NCBI GenBank assembly: GCA_963573305.1 | Contig: OY754337.1 | Location: 77,389,094-77,453,093 of the forward strand | Source: Pyrrhosoma nymphula | Lineage: Eukaryota > Arthropoda > Insecta > Odonata > Coenagrionidae | Length of the DNA: 64,000 nucleotides | Direction: 5' to 3' | Shown here: piece by piece, positions 23,581 through 33,309 of the stretch | How the letters are laid out: each line of letters begins with the position of its first letter | How positions within the stretch are numbered: the stretch's first letter is position 1 | Program-made: the position numbers and the translations under genes | Notes under the pieces: model-generated | The model's database searches: none | What the model saw: only the letters and a program-made list of their open reading frames with translations | What the model was told of the DNA's origin: nothing

Positions 23581-24201
23581 CTACTTGAAATAAGGAAAGG
23601 GAAGAGCTGATATGTGTTTCGAATTAATTTGGCTTAGTACTGCCAGCTCATGCGACCTTCCCTCCTCTTTTGTTTTGCGGCGCATTGCCATGGCGGCTTC
23701 CTCGTGGAAAGATTTCTTGGATTGCAACCGTGGACGGACGTGAGAACATGTATTTCTTTTGTGCTTAAGTCCATTGATATTGATAAAACAGTTAAGCTGG
23801 ATAACCTCATTAACAACATGAAATGGGGGATCGAGATGGCCTCCCAATTCGTCAAAAGTAAATCCTCTTTCCATGGTTTGCGGCGAAAACTCACATCCTT
23901 GCTCTGGCTCCGTAAATAACGTATAGCTGCGAAAAATACTGCTTCGGCTAGGGAGGAAACGAAAGCATGTGAGGTCGCTAATTATTTTGGCGCAGAGTGA
24001 GTGGCGCAGCGGAGCAAAGGGGGGGAGTGGGTCGGATCGGTTCATGCCGGGGGCAGCGGCGCTTACCCTTCCCGGAGAAAAGGAATCACGACATGCGCCA
24101 TAGGGACCACCAGATTCTGAGAGAAAAAAAATGTTAAGAAAAGAAGCAAGAGGGAACCAAATTGCAGGATGAACTACGATGGGAGCCCACGTAGAGAGCA
24201 A
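23581..24201 (-). other. Long unrecognised ORF, doubtful gene
   Basis: An open frame of 206 codons lies outside any recognised repeat and partly within GC-rich sequence (23960-24090). I recognise no domain, and the product starts with a hydrophobic, Ser/Pro-rich stretch. Residues about 110-180 look the most protein-like (acidic, then basic). A competing 89-codon ORF lies on the plus strand at 23650-23919. No splice sites or polyadenylation signal were convincing. It may be an exon, a fragment of an unknown repeat, or chance. Confidence 0.15.
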
Positions 24202-24654
24202 GTAAATATAACTTCGCCGGCGTCACCCGCTATATTTCAGCACGATTGTGCGAAATTCACAGCGAAAAAATATTTAAGAGAAAATAATTAAAAAAACCAC
24301 AGTCCAGGGCATTGTTTTTCAATTGCGAAATTTGCACGTTCTTAAAAGGAGATTTCTTTACTTTTGAACAGGGAACGCGAGTTTTCTGTTGACATTATTT
24401 GGCTGCTTCACTACATTACCCGTGGATTCGAACATTATCAAGATAAAATAATGGAGGTGAACACTAGGACTGACAGATTTAAATACTTTTGTTCTCGAAC
24501 GGTTCATGATCACAGCAGGGCCACGAAAAAGCAAGCATCAAGCATATTGATATAAAATAACACATTTTTATTTATTAATTTAAAATCTTTCCTGAATACA
24601 GCACCATAAGATCTGTTGATTGAGGAGGTTAGCATTAACAATGAAATACACGCA

Positions 24655-24765
24655 CCAAAACCCTCGCTCTGGGTGTTGGAATAACCCACCCTGGGGAGAC
24701 TCGAACCCACGAAGCCTGGATTGGCAGGAGAGGACTTAGGCCCGTTACCAATGGTGACAAAAAAT
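24655..24765 (-). mobile_element. tRNA-derived SINE, family A-related
   Basis: The minus strand reads TAAGTCCTCTCCTGCCAATC, then CAGGCTTCGTGGGTTCGAGTC (a strong B box, 24713-24700), then CCCCAGGGTGGG and CACCCAGAGCGAGGG. The order and wording match family A (6330-6537) up to the CCCAGGG block and diverge after it. It is a subfamily member or a truncated copy. Confidence 0.6.
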
Positions 24766-24899
24766 TCCCAATAGCAAAAACAAAATAGCCCAAGTCGTGC
24801 TTTCCCCAGCCACACGCCCTCGAAGATATAGAAGCGTGGATATTTTCCCGCATAAAATTGCCATGGCGCCCCCAAATAGAAAGCCAGCGGCGAATAAGT

Positions 24900-25700
24900 T
24901 TCCCGATTTGCTTCCCTGAAGCTGAGGACCTGACACCACGGTCATTGACGGCGGCGATGGCAGCGCCACCCCTTCCCCCACCCTTCGACCGCGCACTCCA
25001 CCTATCTTCATCGCATTGCCGCCTCACGCAAACCGTCCCCCTCCTTCCCCCTCTCCTCCTTACCTCCCCCTATACCAGAGCGGACGGAAGGGGTGGGGGT
25101 AAGAGGGGGAGCACCCCCTCCCTCCTGTTTCCCCTTTCCGCCCATACGCGGCAGCACCGATCGATAAAACAACGCCAAGGCTCCGAGGGATTTGGAGGCA
25201 CACTCGTTCGCCATCTATGAACGGTTCCCTCAAACCATCCTCCCTTCCCGCCCCCCCCCCCAAAACCACCCTCCCCTTGCCCCCTTGACCTACTACTGCC
25301 CTCTCTTTCTCCCTCTCGGCACACCCCACATACCCCTATTCTATTTTTTTGGCACGTCCGGATCCATGCGGCGAGGGGGGGGGCACTGGGTGCCCCTTGG
25401 CACGTGAGACGAAGCCGGGGCGGGAGGAGGGGTGGACCAAGTGGGTCTTATAATGCCTCCTTAACTATAGCGATTAACTGGACGGTATGCGGAGGAAGGT
25501 CGGAATGTGAGGCGATAATTGGACGGCGGACCGGAGTCGTGAACCACAGCACCGATGTCGCCGGAGGAATAATTAGCGAGACCTGCGGTTTGATCGGCGA
25601 AATAGCCGACATTGAGAGCGGCTGCGGGACTTTCTGCCTCCACTTCCGCCGCGGAATGATCGCGACGATAATTTTGCGAAGCGGGAAAATTTGTCCCCAG
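24900..25700. other. CpG-rich island, possible promoter
   Basis: The block is GC-rich and dense in CpG. The first half (24960-25400) is pyrimidine-rich low complexity with a poly-C run at 25248-25260. The second half (25440-25700) looks like unique sequence with balanced composition and many CpGs (for example CGGCGGACCGGAG and GCCGCGGAATGATCGCGACG). Several ORFs stay open on both strands through it, so coding cannot be inferred from openness. It could be a promoter or first exon of a host gene that lies outside or is not recognisable here. Confidence 0.4.
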
Positions 25701-26032
25701 GAGTTTTAAAACATCCAATGCACCCAAGACAGCCGTGTAAATGTCGTTCCTGTGTGTCTATCCGGCGGTGTAATTTATCGATGAATCTAATACTGATCAA
25801 AGAAGAGAATGTAAGATTTGATGCTAAGGGCTGTCAACAGGCCCTGAGGACGATGGAAATGTCTTCCAACCAAACGTCGGCGGAGATGGAGAACCTGACC
25901 CGGCTCGAAGCCAGAGAGAATTTCACCGTAATCAAAGAAGAGATTCCACGCTCGCTTAATGCCGGCGTCTTGCTACAGTTGCCCGTCTTTCTGCAGCAAA
26001 CTGGATTCCCGGAAGACGGAAAACACCTCTGA
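25691..26032 (+). CDS. Unrecognised ORF next to CpG island, doubtful
   Basis: A 113-codon open frame begins inside the CpG-rich block and runs downstream. The product is hydrophilic with a Glu/Asn/Thr-rich middle and contains two similar IKEE stretches (LILIKEENVRF and FTVIKEEIPRS). I recognise no family. It could be an exon of an unknown gene, since the island upstream would suit a promoter. There is no homology or splice evidence to support that, and chance is likely. Confidence 0.15.
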   Translation: MSPGVLKHPMHPRQPCKCRSCVSIRRCNLSMNLILIKEENVRFDAKGCQQALRTMEMSSNQTSAEMENLTRLEARENFTVIKEEIPRSLNAGVLLQLPVFLQQTGFPEDGKHL

Positions 26033-26518
26033 TTGGCGAACGAAAATGAAAATTAATAAGGCGGTAAACAAATACTGGAACAGTTATTCCCGTAGAAGGA
26101 AGGCTATCCTCTGGATAACTTTTTGTAGTCAACCCAGAGTTCGATAAGGGAAATTGACCACGGAAATCTCTTTTAGGTCCAAGGAATATGCAGAGACAAT
26201 ATGCCTTTTAAGACGATAAATCAAAACTTTTAGTGCGAAAAAGATTGTCTTAAAAGTTTTAAATATGTATTCCTTTCTTAGCTTTACTAGTATTTGCATA
26301 AATACATTATCATCTCTTCCTTAATATTTTATCGAACTCATGGGAGACAATAATAGGGATTCAATTGTAGGTTTCCGCAGCGTTGTTGATGCGCAGATGT
26401 CTGTATTTTCGTGTTTCCACCGCGTTCGTTGCTTCTGGAGAAATGAGTTAGGCCATCAGAAAACATTGTGAGGACAACTCGCTCCTTAAAACCTCGTGAA
26501 GTCAGAATGGAAGAGGAA

Positions 26519-26645
26519 GCCTGGGTACATTAACTGCGGTTAGAGCAAATTAGCTCGAGGGGTCTTGGGTTCGAATCTTAGTCCAGGCGAATGATTTGTT
26601 CATAGGGAATTTCACACATTGTGTGACCATCAGCGGGTGACTCCT
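26519..26645 (+). mobile_element. tRNA-derived SINE, family C
   Basis: The head is tRNA-like. GCCTGGG at 26519-26525 can pair with TCCAGGC at 26582-26588, as an acceptor stem would, and GGGTTCGAATC (26568-26578) is a good B box. The D-arm and A box are weak, and the anticodon arm does not pair, so a working tRNA is unlikely. The following GGCGAATGATTTGTTC block recurs in decayed form near 10500 and 46550 (both minus), which shows this is a dispersed family. Confidence 0.58.
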
Positions 26646-27015
26646 TTCAAGTTACCGTCCGTCTCGGCCAGTTCCGCAGTTCTTTGAATTAACCATACAA
26701 TGTAATGCCTATTAAAAATTTTATTGATATGGTAAACATCGATTTTGACAGTATTTCAATAGGCGAAACTGTTTCCTGCAGAAGCAACAATCGTGGAGAA
26801 AAACCCGTTTTTGCAGACATTCGCATCGACAAAACAGCGGAAACCTGCCTGCCATTGAATACCTATTTTTCTGCCTTTAATGAAGGTTTCAAGTTACCGT
26901 CCGTCTCGGCCAGTTCCGCAGTTCTTTTAATTTACCATGCAATGTAACAACAATTTCATGGACAAGTAAATACTTGTGATTAAACATCTATTTTTGTGCC
27001 TTTACTGAAGGTATA
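26646..27015. repeat. Tandem duplication with ~241-bp period
   Basis: A segment of about 60 bp beginning TTCAAGTTACCGTCCGTCTC occurs at 26646-26706 and again at 26887-26947 with only a few differences. The sequence just before the second copy (CTATTTTTCTGCCTTTAATG) also recurs after it at 26983-27010, so a unit of about 241 bp has been duplicated and then partly lost. The first unit starts where the tRNA SINE at 26519 ends. The ORF at 26705-26947 simply spans the unit. Confidence 0.7.
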
Positions 27016-28224
27016 ATCATGGAAAAGTATATGCCTGAGAAAACAGAAAAATAACCTAAGAATTAACGAGAACCAAAAATATGAAAAATGTAGTGAAAGA
27101 AGAAGTTTCATACAGGAACAAGTTGGAAATTATATAAACAGATAAAAGATATATTTATTTGCATACGAAGCAGGGTTGCTTGCGATTTAAGAGGGAAGAA
27201 GCTGAAATGGGCGGATCAAAGCATGTGAGGAAGCCTTCCTCTTGGACGAAGCGATTCAAAATGAGTTTATATGTCAATAAATGTAGTTTGAAACTTATAT
27301 GGTGTCTCACAATCATGAAATTAACGTTTCCACGGATGAGTACTTGTTTTTTCCAGCCGCAAGGAAAAGATCAGATGCAAATGGAATGTGGATATGCACG
27401 AGGGAAATGATGATCAAATTGCCCGTATAACGAAGAAGTCGAGTGACAAAACAGCGATAAATTCACATTGAACAGTGAAGACGGAAACATGAGAAATACA
27501 ATTTTAAAGAGAGAAACAATTTTTTAACGGATCGCCTTTAGTACTGCACTCTGCAATAGACGGGGGGGGAGGACAAATATGACAAACAAAGAACATGTCC
27601 AAGAGCTTTTGTCCACTTTGGATACAGAATGTTTCTGTTACAATGATCAGTATCCATGAAAACGGTGGGTTTCATGGATACTGATCATATCCATAAAAAG
27701 GAGAAGGGTCCAAGCAGGGCATACTCTTGAAAGATAGAAGCAAAGACAACGAGCTCAGGGATTAAAATCGACATGGCAGTGATAATGGCTGGTGAAATCA
27801 CGCCGCTAGGGATAGTCTTATATGATTTTCGTGGCATTGAATCAAATATCCACTCACCGATGGCTTCAATCCTTAATCTCTATATGGCTCCTAAAGCTCT
27901 AGCTTCACAAACTGAGAATGACGGCATTATAACTTGGCAAGCCTTTTCACGTGACTGACTGATAGTAACCGTTTTCATTGAGGAAAATGACATTAATTAC
28001 AAATAATATAACATGTTTGCCTGGGAGATTTCTAAGACAAGACAGTTCCATTGAAAAGAGTGGCGAACTCATCTAATTGCTTGTTCTGACGATAGTGCTT
28101 CGATTCAAGTGCTTCCTCGCCACTGTTGCCTCAAAGGAAAGAATTATGAGCTAGTCTGAGTACAGAAAAATATTACTCTTTGATAAATCTAATATTTCTG
28201 GGAAACTGCCATAGTAAAAATACA
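27016..28224. other. Unassigned AT-rich stretch
   Basis: Apart from the palindrome at 27643-27688 and a G run near 27562, no gene, RNA or repeat was recognised. Confidence 0.4.
27643..27688. repeat. Short palindrome
   Basis: ATGATCAGTATCCATGAAAAC at 27643-27663 is followed after a four-base loop by its near-perfect complement at 27668-27688, with one mismatch. It makes a tight hairpin of about 20 bp. No further arms extend outward. It may be a remnant of a foldback element or a replication-slippage product. Confidence 0.65.
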
Positions 28225-28295
28225 TCTGGAAAGGGAATCGAGCTACAGCTGGTCGCGTATTCACTGCCTGCTACGCTATCCAGGCTTTCCAATTG
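28225..28295 (-). mobile_element. tRNA-like SINE, family D
   Basis: The minus strand gives GCCTGGATAGCGTAGCAGGC (A-box region) followed by ACGCGACC and a B-box-like GTAGCTCGATTCCC. The same order (TAGCGTAGTGG, a middle CCCGGTC or ACC block, then GGTTCGATTCCC) is found on the minus strand at 38740-38825, so the two probably belong to one tRNA-derived family. The body is too decayed to delimit. Confidence 0.45.
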
Positions 28296-28724
28296 TCGTT
28301 GCAATTTTTGGAGAATTCAAGTGAACTAGATGGTTCAACTGAAGAGAACTAAATGCTTGATATGAACGAGGTTTCCTTTTTCACAAATGAAAATCATCGT
28401 ATAATCTTGGTACTTATCTCATTTATAATTTTATCACCAACCATGTTTTCAGTAACTGTTTGGAAAATGGCAATCAGTTGTTTAAATGGTTTATAGTCAT
28501 CTATTTGTGTGGATAAGTAATAAGCTATTGTTTTGTTATAATAAATTGGTCTCACAAAGTCAAGCCTAAATCAATCTCCACAAAATCCTTGGGCGTAGCT
28601 GTATATTATGCTTGGAACCCGGTGTGGTACGTATTTACGGTGTTTTATATCGAATTATGAAAATAATTCACCGAAAATGGAAAATACGCTGTTTTCTCGC
28701 AATTGGAAGATATCTTGTCAATCC

Positions 28725-29010
28725 ACTTCCCTTACCACATCCTCCTTTTGGGGATAACGTAACGCCTGTACTACCCCACCGAAAGCGTTTATTATCGGCT
28801 TCATTCCCCGTTCCCGCGATCTCCTCCCTCCCCCTAAGCCCCCGGGGCTGACACCGGGTGGCACCAAACGTCGCCCCCGCGCCACTGGGTAGAGGTCGGG
28901 GAGCAGGGCCACAACGCTGCCGCGCGGGACTCTCACCAAGTCCCCCTCCCCTGCACTTCTCCCACCGCCTCTCACGGATGTGACTGTCACTTCACTGCGA
29001 GTGAACCACA
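28725..29010. other. GC-rich, CpG-containing island
   Basis: A pyrimidine-rich GC block with CCCCGCGCC, CCGCGCGGG and a GACACCGGGTG segment. ORFs on both strands through it give low-complexity Pro/Arg/Gly products. No promoter motif or gene was recognised. Confidence 0.4.
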
Positions 29011-29149
29011 TGGGATCATTCACTCGCATCTAAAACAAAAGAACTCTTCATCCCGCTTTGTAACAGCGTGCGAAATTCGTCCGCTTAAAAGAGGTTGGTT
29101 ACTTGGAAAAGCGACCGACTGCTGAGTTCATTTGCACCATTGGGGACAG

Positions 29150-29413
29150 GTGGGTGAGTTGACAAGGGTAGGAGTATGTAGGGAGAGTAGAAATGGAGAG
29201 AAACCTGGCGTCGGAATTATTTCTTTATGCGCCAAGCGCCAAGGAGAAACAGTTGAACGTCCCATCCGACGGACGGAGGACGGCACTCAATGTGCTCTCC
29301 ATACCGCACCTAAGAACGGATCGATATTCCACTGAAAAAATTACCGCCACATACGGGATTCGAACTCAGACCCTTGGGATGTGATGCCAGTACTCTAGCT
29401 ACCACGCCAACTT
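29150..29413 (-). mobile_element. tRNA-derived SINE, family B, copy 1
   Basis: On the minus strand the head reads GTTGGCGTGGTAGCTAGAG (A box, 29412-29394) and CTGAGTTCGAATCCCG (B box, 29370-29355). A TTTTTTCAGTGGAA block follows, then GGAGAGCA, a GTCCTCCGTCCGTCGGATGG block, and a tail with CCGACGCC and CTCTCC. The plus-strand copy at 43733-43990 shares all of these in the same order and spacing, so this is a real dispersed SINE with both box elements preserved. Confidence 0.75.
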
Positions 29414-31059
29414 GAATATCTCGGTCAAAAACCCTACAGTTAACAGTCCTTTTCTTTAGGAGATGATTTATAGTTTATTTTATGAAGTTGAGGCAATGAA
29501 TACAATATAATTTGATACCATTTTTAAAATGTATTAAATTTAGAGCCTTCTTAATATTCATTTATTTTTTCGATGACGTATAACAGACACGCAAGACAGT
29601 AAAAGTTTAAGTTTGAAATGGAAAATGTTGGCTAATCAATCCGTTAGCTCAACAACACACATCAGTTCATTACTTGTGACCTTCATTTTCGTTACGCGCA
29701 ATCCGCAACTTTTCTGCCTTCCTTGAACCTGATGTCATGACGTCTAACTGCCTCCGAAGAAATCAAGTCCTGAATTTTTCAGTCCAAATCTCTCGCTTTC
29801 CTTATCTCACTTCCTACCTGTTTGGGCCCTCTCTACCAAACCAATTTGCCCCTGTCTTCCCCTCCCACCAGACGAATCTCTCACCATCACTCGACATGCA
29901 CCCCATTCTCTCTCACCGTCTCGAGTCTGCTCGTCCTCCTGCAGAAACTTAAGAATATATCAGAGAGATTGTCAGCACTTGCTCTCACCTTAAGCGCGCA
30001 CCTTACTTCTCAATTTTAGGCTTCATTTAGGGAAACGTCATCGATGTCAGCCTTAAGCTGAGTTAAGTGTTTGATAACAGTTTATCTTTCCCACATACTT
30101 GCAATTTGTTTTTTATTTCTATTTCTATGTCAAGGTTATTTATATTAACAAATCCATACCATAATGTTGTGAGTAGCACACGAAGACGTTTACAATAAAA
30201 AACGCGCAGTTCCGATAGCCCATGGATTCAACCACGTCAACTCCACAGTGACTTAGGTTCAAGAGTGGCTAGAGTAGTTTTTCAACTGTGTCCGTCAAAC
30301 GACTCATGCAAGCATGTATTCCTTATTTATTAACGTGCATAGTGTGTTAATTAAAAATCATAAGAAGTTAATCAACCGCTTTTTATTTTATCATTCGCCA
30401 AAGGATAATCGGCCGTGAATCGTGTTTTGGTTCTCCAGAGTACGTATGGACGTCTGATGAAATAATACTCCCAATACCTATTTATATTTATCGAGACGAA
30501 ACGTGAACGAAATATTTTGAAGCAGTTTCATACATAAATTTCGATGCAATTCACAGGAAATCACCATTTATGTTCAAATTTGGGACCATACCAGTAACGA
30601 CCAAGTTGGTGAAAAACCTACTAAGGTGTGATTCCAACTCGCGACTAGAGAGCTTTTAGGTAAGAAATTATTTCCAACGCGGCCCCCGAGGTCTGCCATA
30701 AGACCACATTCTACATCCAATTCTTTATCAGTGGATTTTTGATAACCCATGCATATACCGCTTGAAATATCATTATCGAGCTATTCCACACTTCATGATC
30801 TATCATGACAGCTGTCCGGTAGTTTTCAGCCACTTAGTAATGTGAGAGGATGACGACTGAAGTAATGAGATTGTTTAAATTTTCAACTCGGGGAAGGAAG
30901 ATGAGTAGGAATGGTGTACTTGTTTTTTTTGTTTATTCTCTTTACAGAGTCCGAGAATCAGTGGAGTGATTTTAAAATTTATTTTTAGTTTTACTTATGA
31001 TGAGAGATGTTCACAACTTTGGTCATTTGGTCAACGTTCAATAAATCAACAAAGAATGG
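29414..31059. other. Unassigned AT-rich stretch
   Basis: No gene recognised. Near 30600-30690 the minus strand has a weak tRNA-like pattern (CTCTCTAGTCGCGAGTTGGAA), too poor to call. From 30930 the composition becomes A/T low complexity just before the decayed LINE. Confidence 0.4.
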
Positions 31060-32560
31060 AGGGGAGGTGGAATGATTGAAGGAAACAGAAACTAGATTGG
31101 CCAATTTTCGCGTTTTGGAAGTTGAAGGGAAAAAAAACGTTGAAAAACCAGTCAAAGAAAAATGGCAGGACGTAATCATAAGAAAGCAGCAGAATGTAAA
31201 GTAGAAAGAGGGTAAAAAGAAAAAAAACAATAAACTTCGAACAGAAAACTGTTTTCTGATAAGCTAACTCACGCGGAAACATTTCCGAAAAAATTCAGAA
31301 ATCAGAAAAAAAAACTCAGTGGATTACACAGGAAGTATTGGATTCATTGGAAGAAAGAGGGAAACACAAAAAAGTTGACTACAGAAGGACTGCTGCTATA
31401 TAAAATGATATGGAGCATAATTAGTCGCAGAGCAAGAAAAGCCTGAGAAGAGTAGATGAAAAACTCGTGCAAAGAGGAGCAAGACAACCTCTATCGAGAA
31501 AAGGAGCTGTCTACAGAACAGTAAGAAATCACAATAAAGAACGGACTATCAAAAGTAATCTTATCCGGAGTGCAGGACATGTAATTATAAACGATAATGA
31601 AGGAAAATGAAGGAGATGGATACATAGCCTGAAGAAACTTAACAATGGGTAAGCAGGGAATAGCAGTTTTCTGGAGGATGAAGACACTGAGGATAAAGAT
31701 GAAAAAGCATCCCGTTTGTTTATTTGAGATTTTGATGCTGCTGTTGAAGACGTGATAACATGGCACCAGGAATTGATGCAATTTACTCTGAGTTGCTATG
31801 CATGCTAGTATGGAGAAGACTCTCTAATCACAATGTATAAATTAACCTGTGACATTTATGCAACTAGTGAAGTGCCAGTGGATTCTCAATAGAACGTATT
31901 CACCTCTATCCCAAGAAGAAAAGATCCAAAGGATTTGAAAATTTCAAAGCAAATATTGTTACTGCGCATGCGTCCAAAATTCTGGCCAGAATTATCTACA
32001 AGAAGATGGAACAGAAGATGGAAGTATTCCTGTATTAAGACCAATTTGGTTTTAGGAAAGGCAGAGTAATGAAACGGAATAGGAAGCAGTCCTGGTACTA
32101 CTCAAGAGTAAAGGATGCAAAAAGTATAGCCCAAATATATTTTCTCCATCAACTAGGAGAAATCCTCTGACAATGTGGATTGAAACTCTGAATTCACTTT
32201 GAAATGCTGATTACACTGAAGAGTATAGGAGTGTCCTTCAATGGAAGAAGAATAATACGTAGGCAATGTGAGGAACAGTTGGCGGTGATTAAAAAGCAGT
32301 CGACATACAGCCAGAAACACTAGCTTATTGGTTAGAAAGTAATTCATTAAAACATGTGTGAGGTTGAAAAAATGAGTGGAAGGTGAAAGAATGTATTAAC
32401 AACTTATAGAACAAGCTTTTAAAACAGTAATGGAAGAAGAAATGAATCGGAAAAATCACTCAGATGGACCATGGATGGATTGCATAGCGAAAATTGCGAA
32501 GGACGTCAAAATGAAGACACCCTGACTGATGATAAGTGATGATGCTGAGAAACCACTCTG
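31060..32560 (+). pseudogene. Decayed endonuclease-RT LINE, same family as 60-63.4 kb
   Basis: Short blocks match the element at 60000-63440 in order. GAAACAGAAACTAGATTGGCC (31083) matches 61309. The GAAGACACTGAGGATAAAGA block (31680) matches 61844. The HASKIL-ARII-KKMEQKMEVF stretch (about 31968-32030) matches 62130-62200. GAAGAGTATAGGAGTGTC (32218) matches 62360. It ends with the typical MEEEMNRKNHSDGPWMD tail near 32430-32480. RT motifs PGID (near 31762), PKKK and DQFGFRKGR (32039-32065) are readable but in several frames with many stops. The endonuclease part and the catalytic FADD box are missing. It is an old 5'-truncated, internally deleted copy. Confidence 0.75.
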
Positions 32561-33100
32561 GCCGGAGTGGCTTTAAAATAATTCTATGCCTATTATGCAT
32601 TTGATTAAAGTTTCAATAATAGTTACGTTGATATTATTTTTATAATGAGGGGAAAGTCCAAACTTCCATTGAACTGACATGACTCTGCCCCTTTCGAAGT
32701 GCCATTTCTGTTAATTATTTTTTTGTTACCTGATCGATTACAATCGAAGTTACGCTTATACATTAATTTACGTTGTAAAAATATGAAGAGATCCTACTTT
32801 TTTACTTAGCTGATTTTAAATCGTGGAAGGTGAAGTGACACTTGTTATTATTTTTGGCTCTTTTCTATTTCCAGATGCTTTAGTAGCTTAGCTCATAATA
32901 ATTTCAATGTTGGTGTTTGTGAAATGGGTCCAATTTTTTAGCTAGCATTAATATTCCTTGTAGTTCCTTGGGGCCACCTCATAATTTTCCATTTACTCGC
33001 TGGTAAGTAAGCAACTTCATACTTTTAAATATACATTTCATCCTGCAAACAGGACCAAGCAGATTGTAGCGCCGCCACTCTAGAGAAGGTGGTTATAATA

Positions 33101-33309
33101 AGGAAAGGCCGTGATTCAAATGGAGATGATTGGATATAAAGGTGCCGGAATTGGCCTCCCTATTAACACCTGCCATTTTTGACACACACAAGCGAACCAT
33201 GCCGAAGGAAAGGTCGTGATTCAAATGGAGATCCTGGAAATAAAGGTACCGGAATTGGCCTTCCAATTAAACCGGACATTTTTGACTCACAGAAGCGGAA
33301 CCATGCCGA
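33101..33309. repeat. Tandem duplication with 105-bp unit
   Basis: Two consecutive units (33101-33205 and 33206-33309) share AAGG(C/T)CGTGATTCAAATGG, GG(T/A)..CCGGAATTGGCCT, CATTTTTGAC and CGAACCATGCCGA-type blocks with about 10-15% difference. Both junctions are next to a GATTG(T/C)AGCGC block (33062 and 33308), so the original unit may have included it. There is no coding meaning. It may be satellite-like or internal repeats of an unknown element. Confidence 0.7.

Noticed and set aside
26519..26589. Possible functional tRNA gene
   Set aside because: The acceptor stem and B box look good, but the D-arm and anticodon arm do not fold and the following segment recurs elsewhere. A tRNA-derived SINE explains it better.
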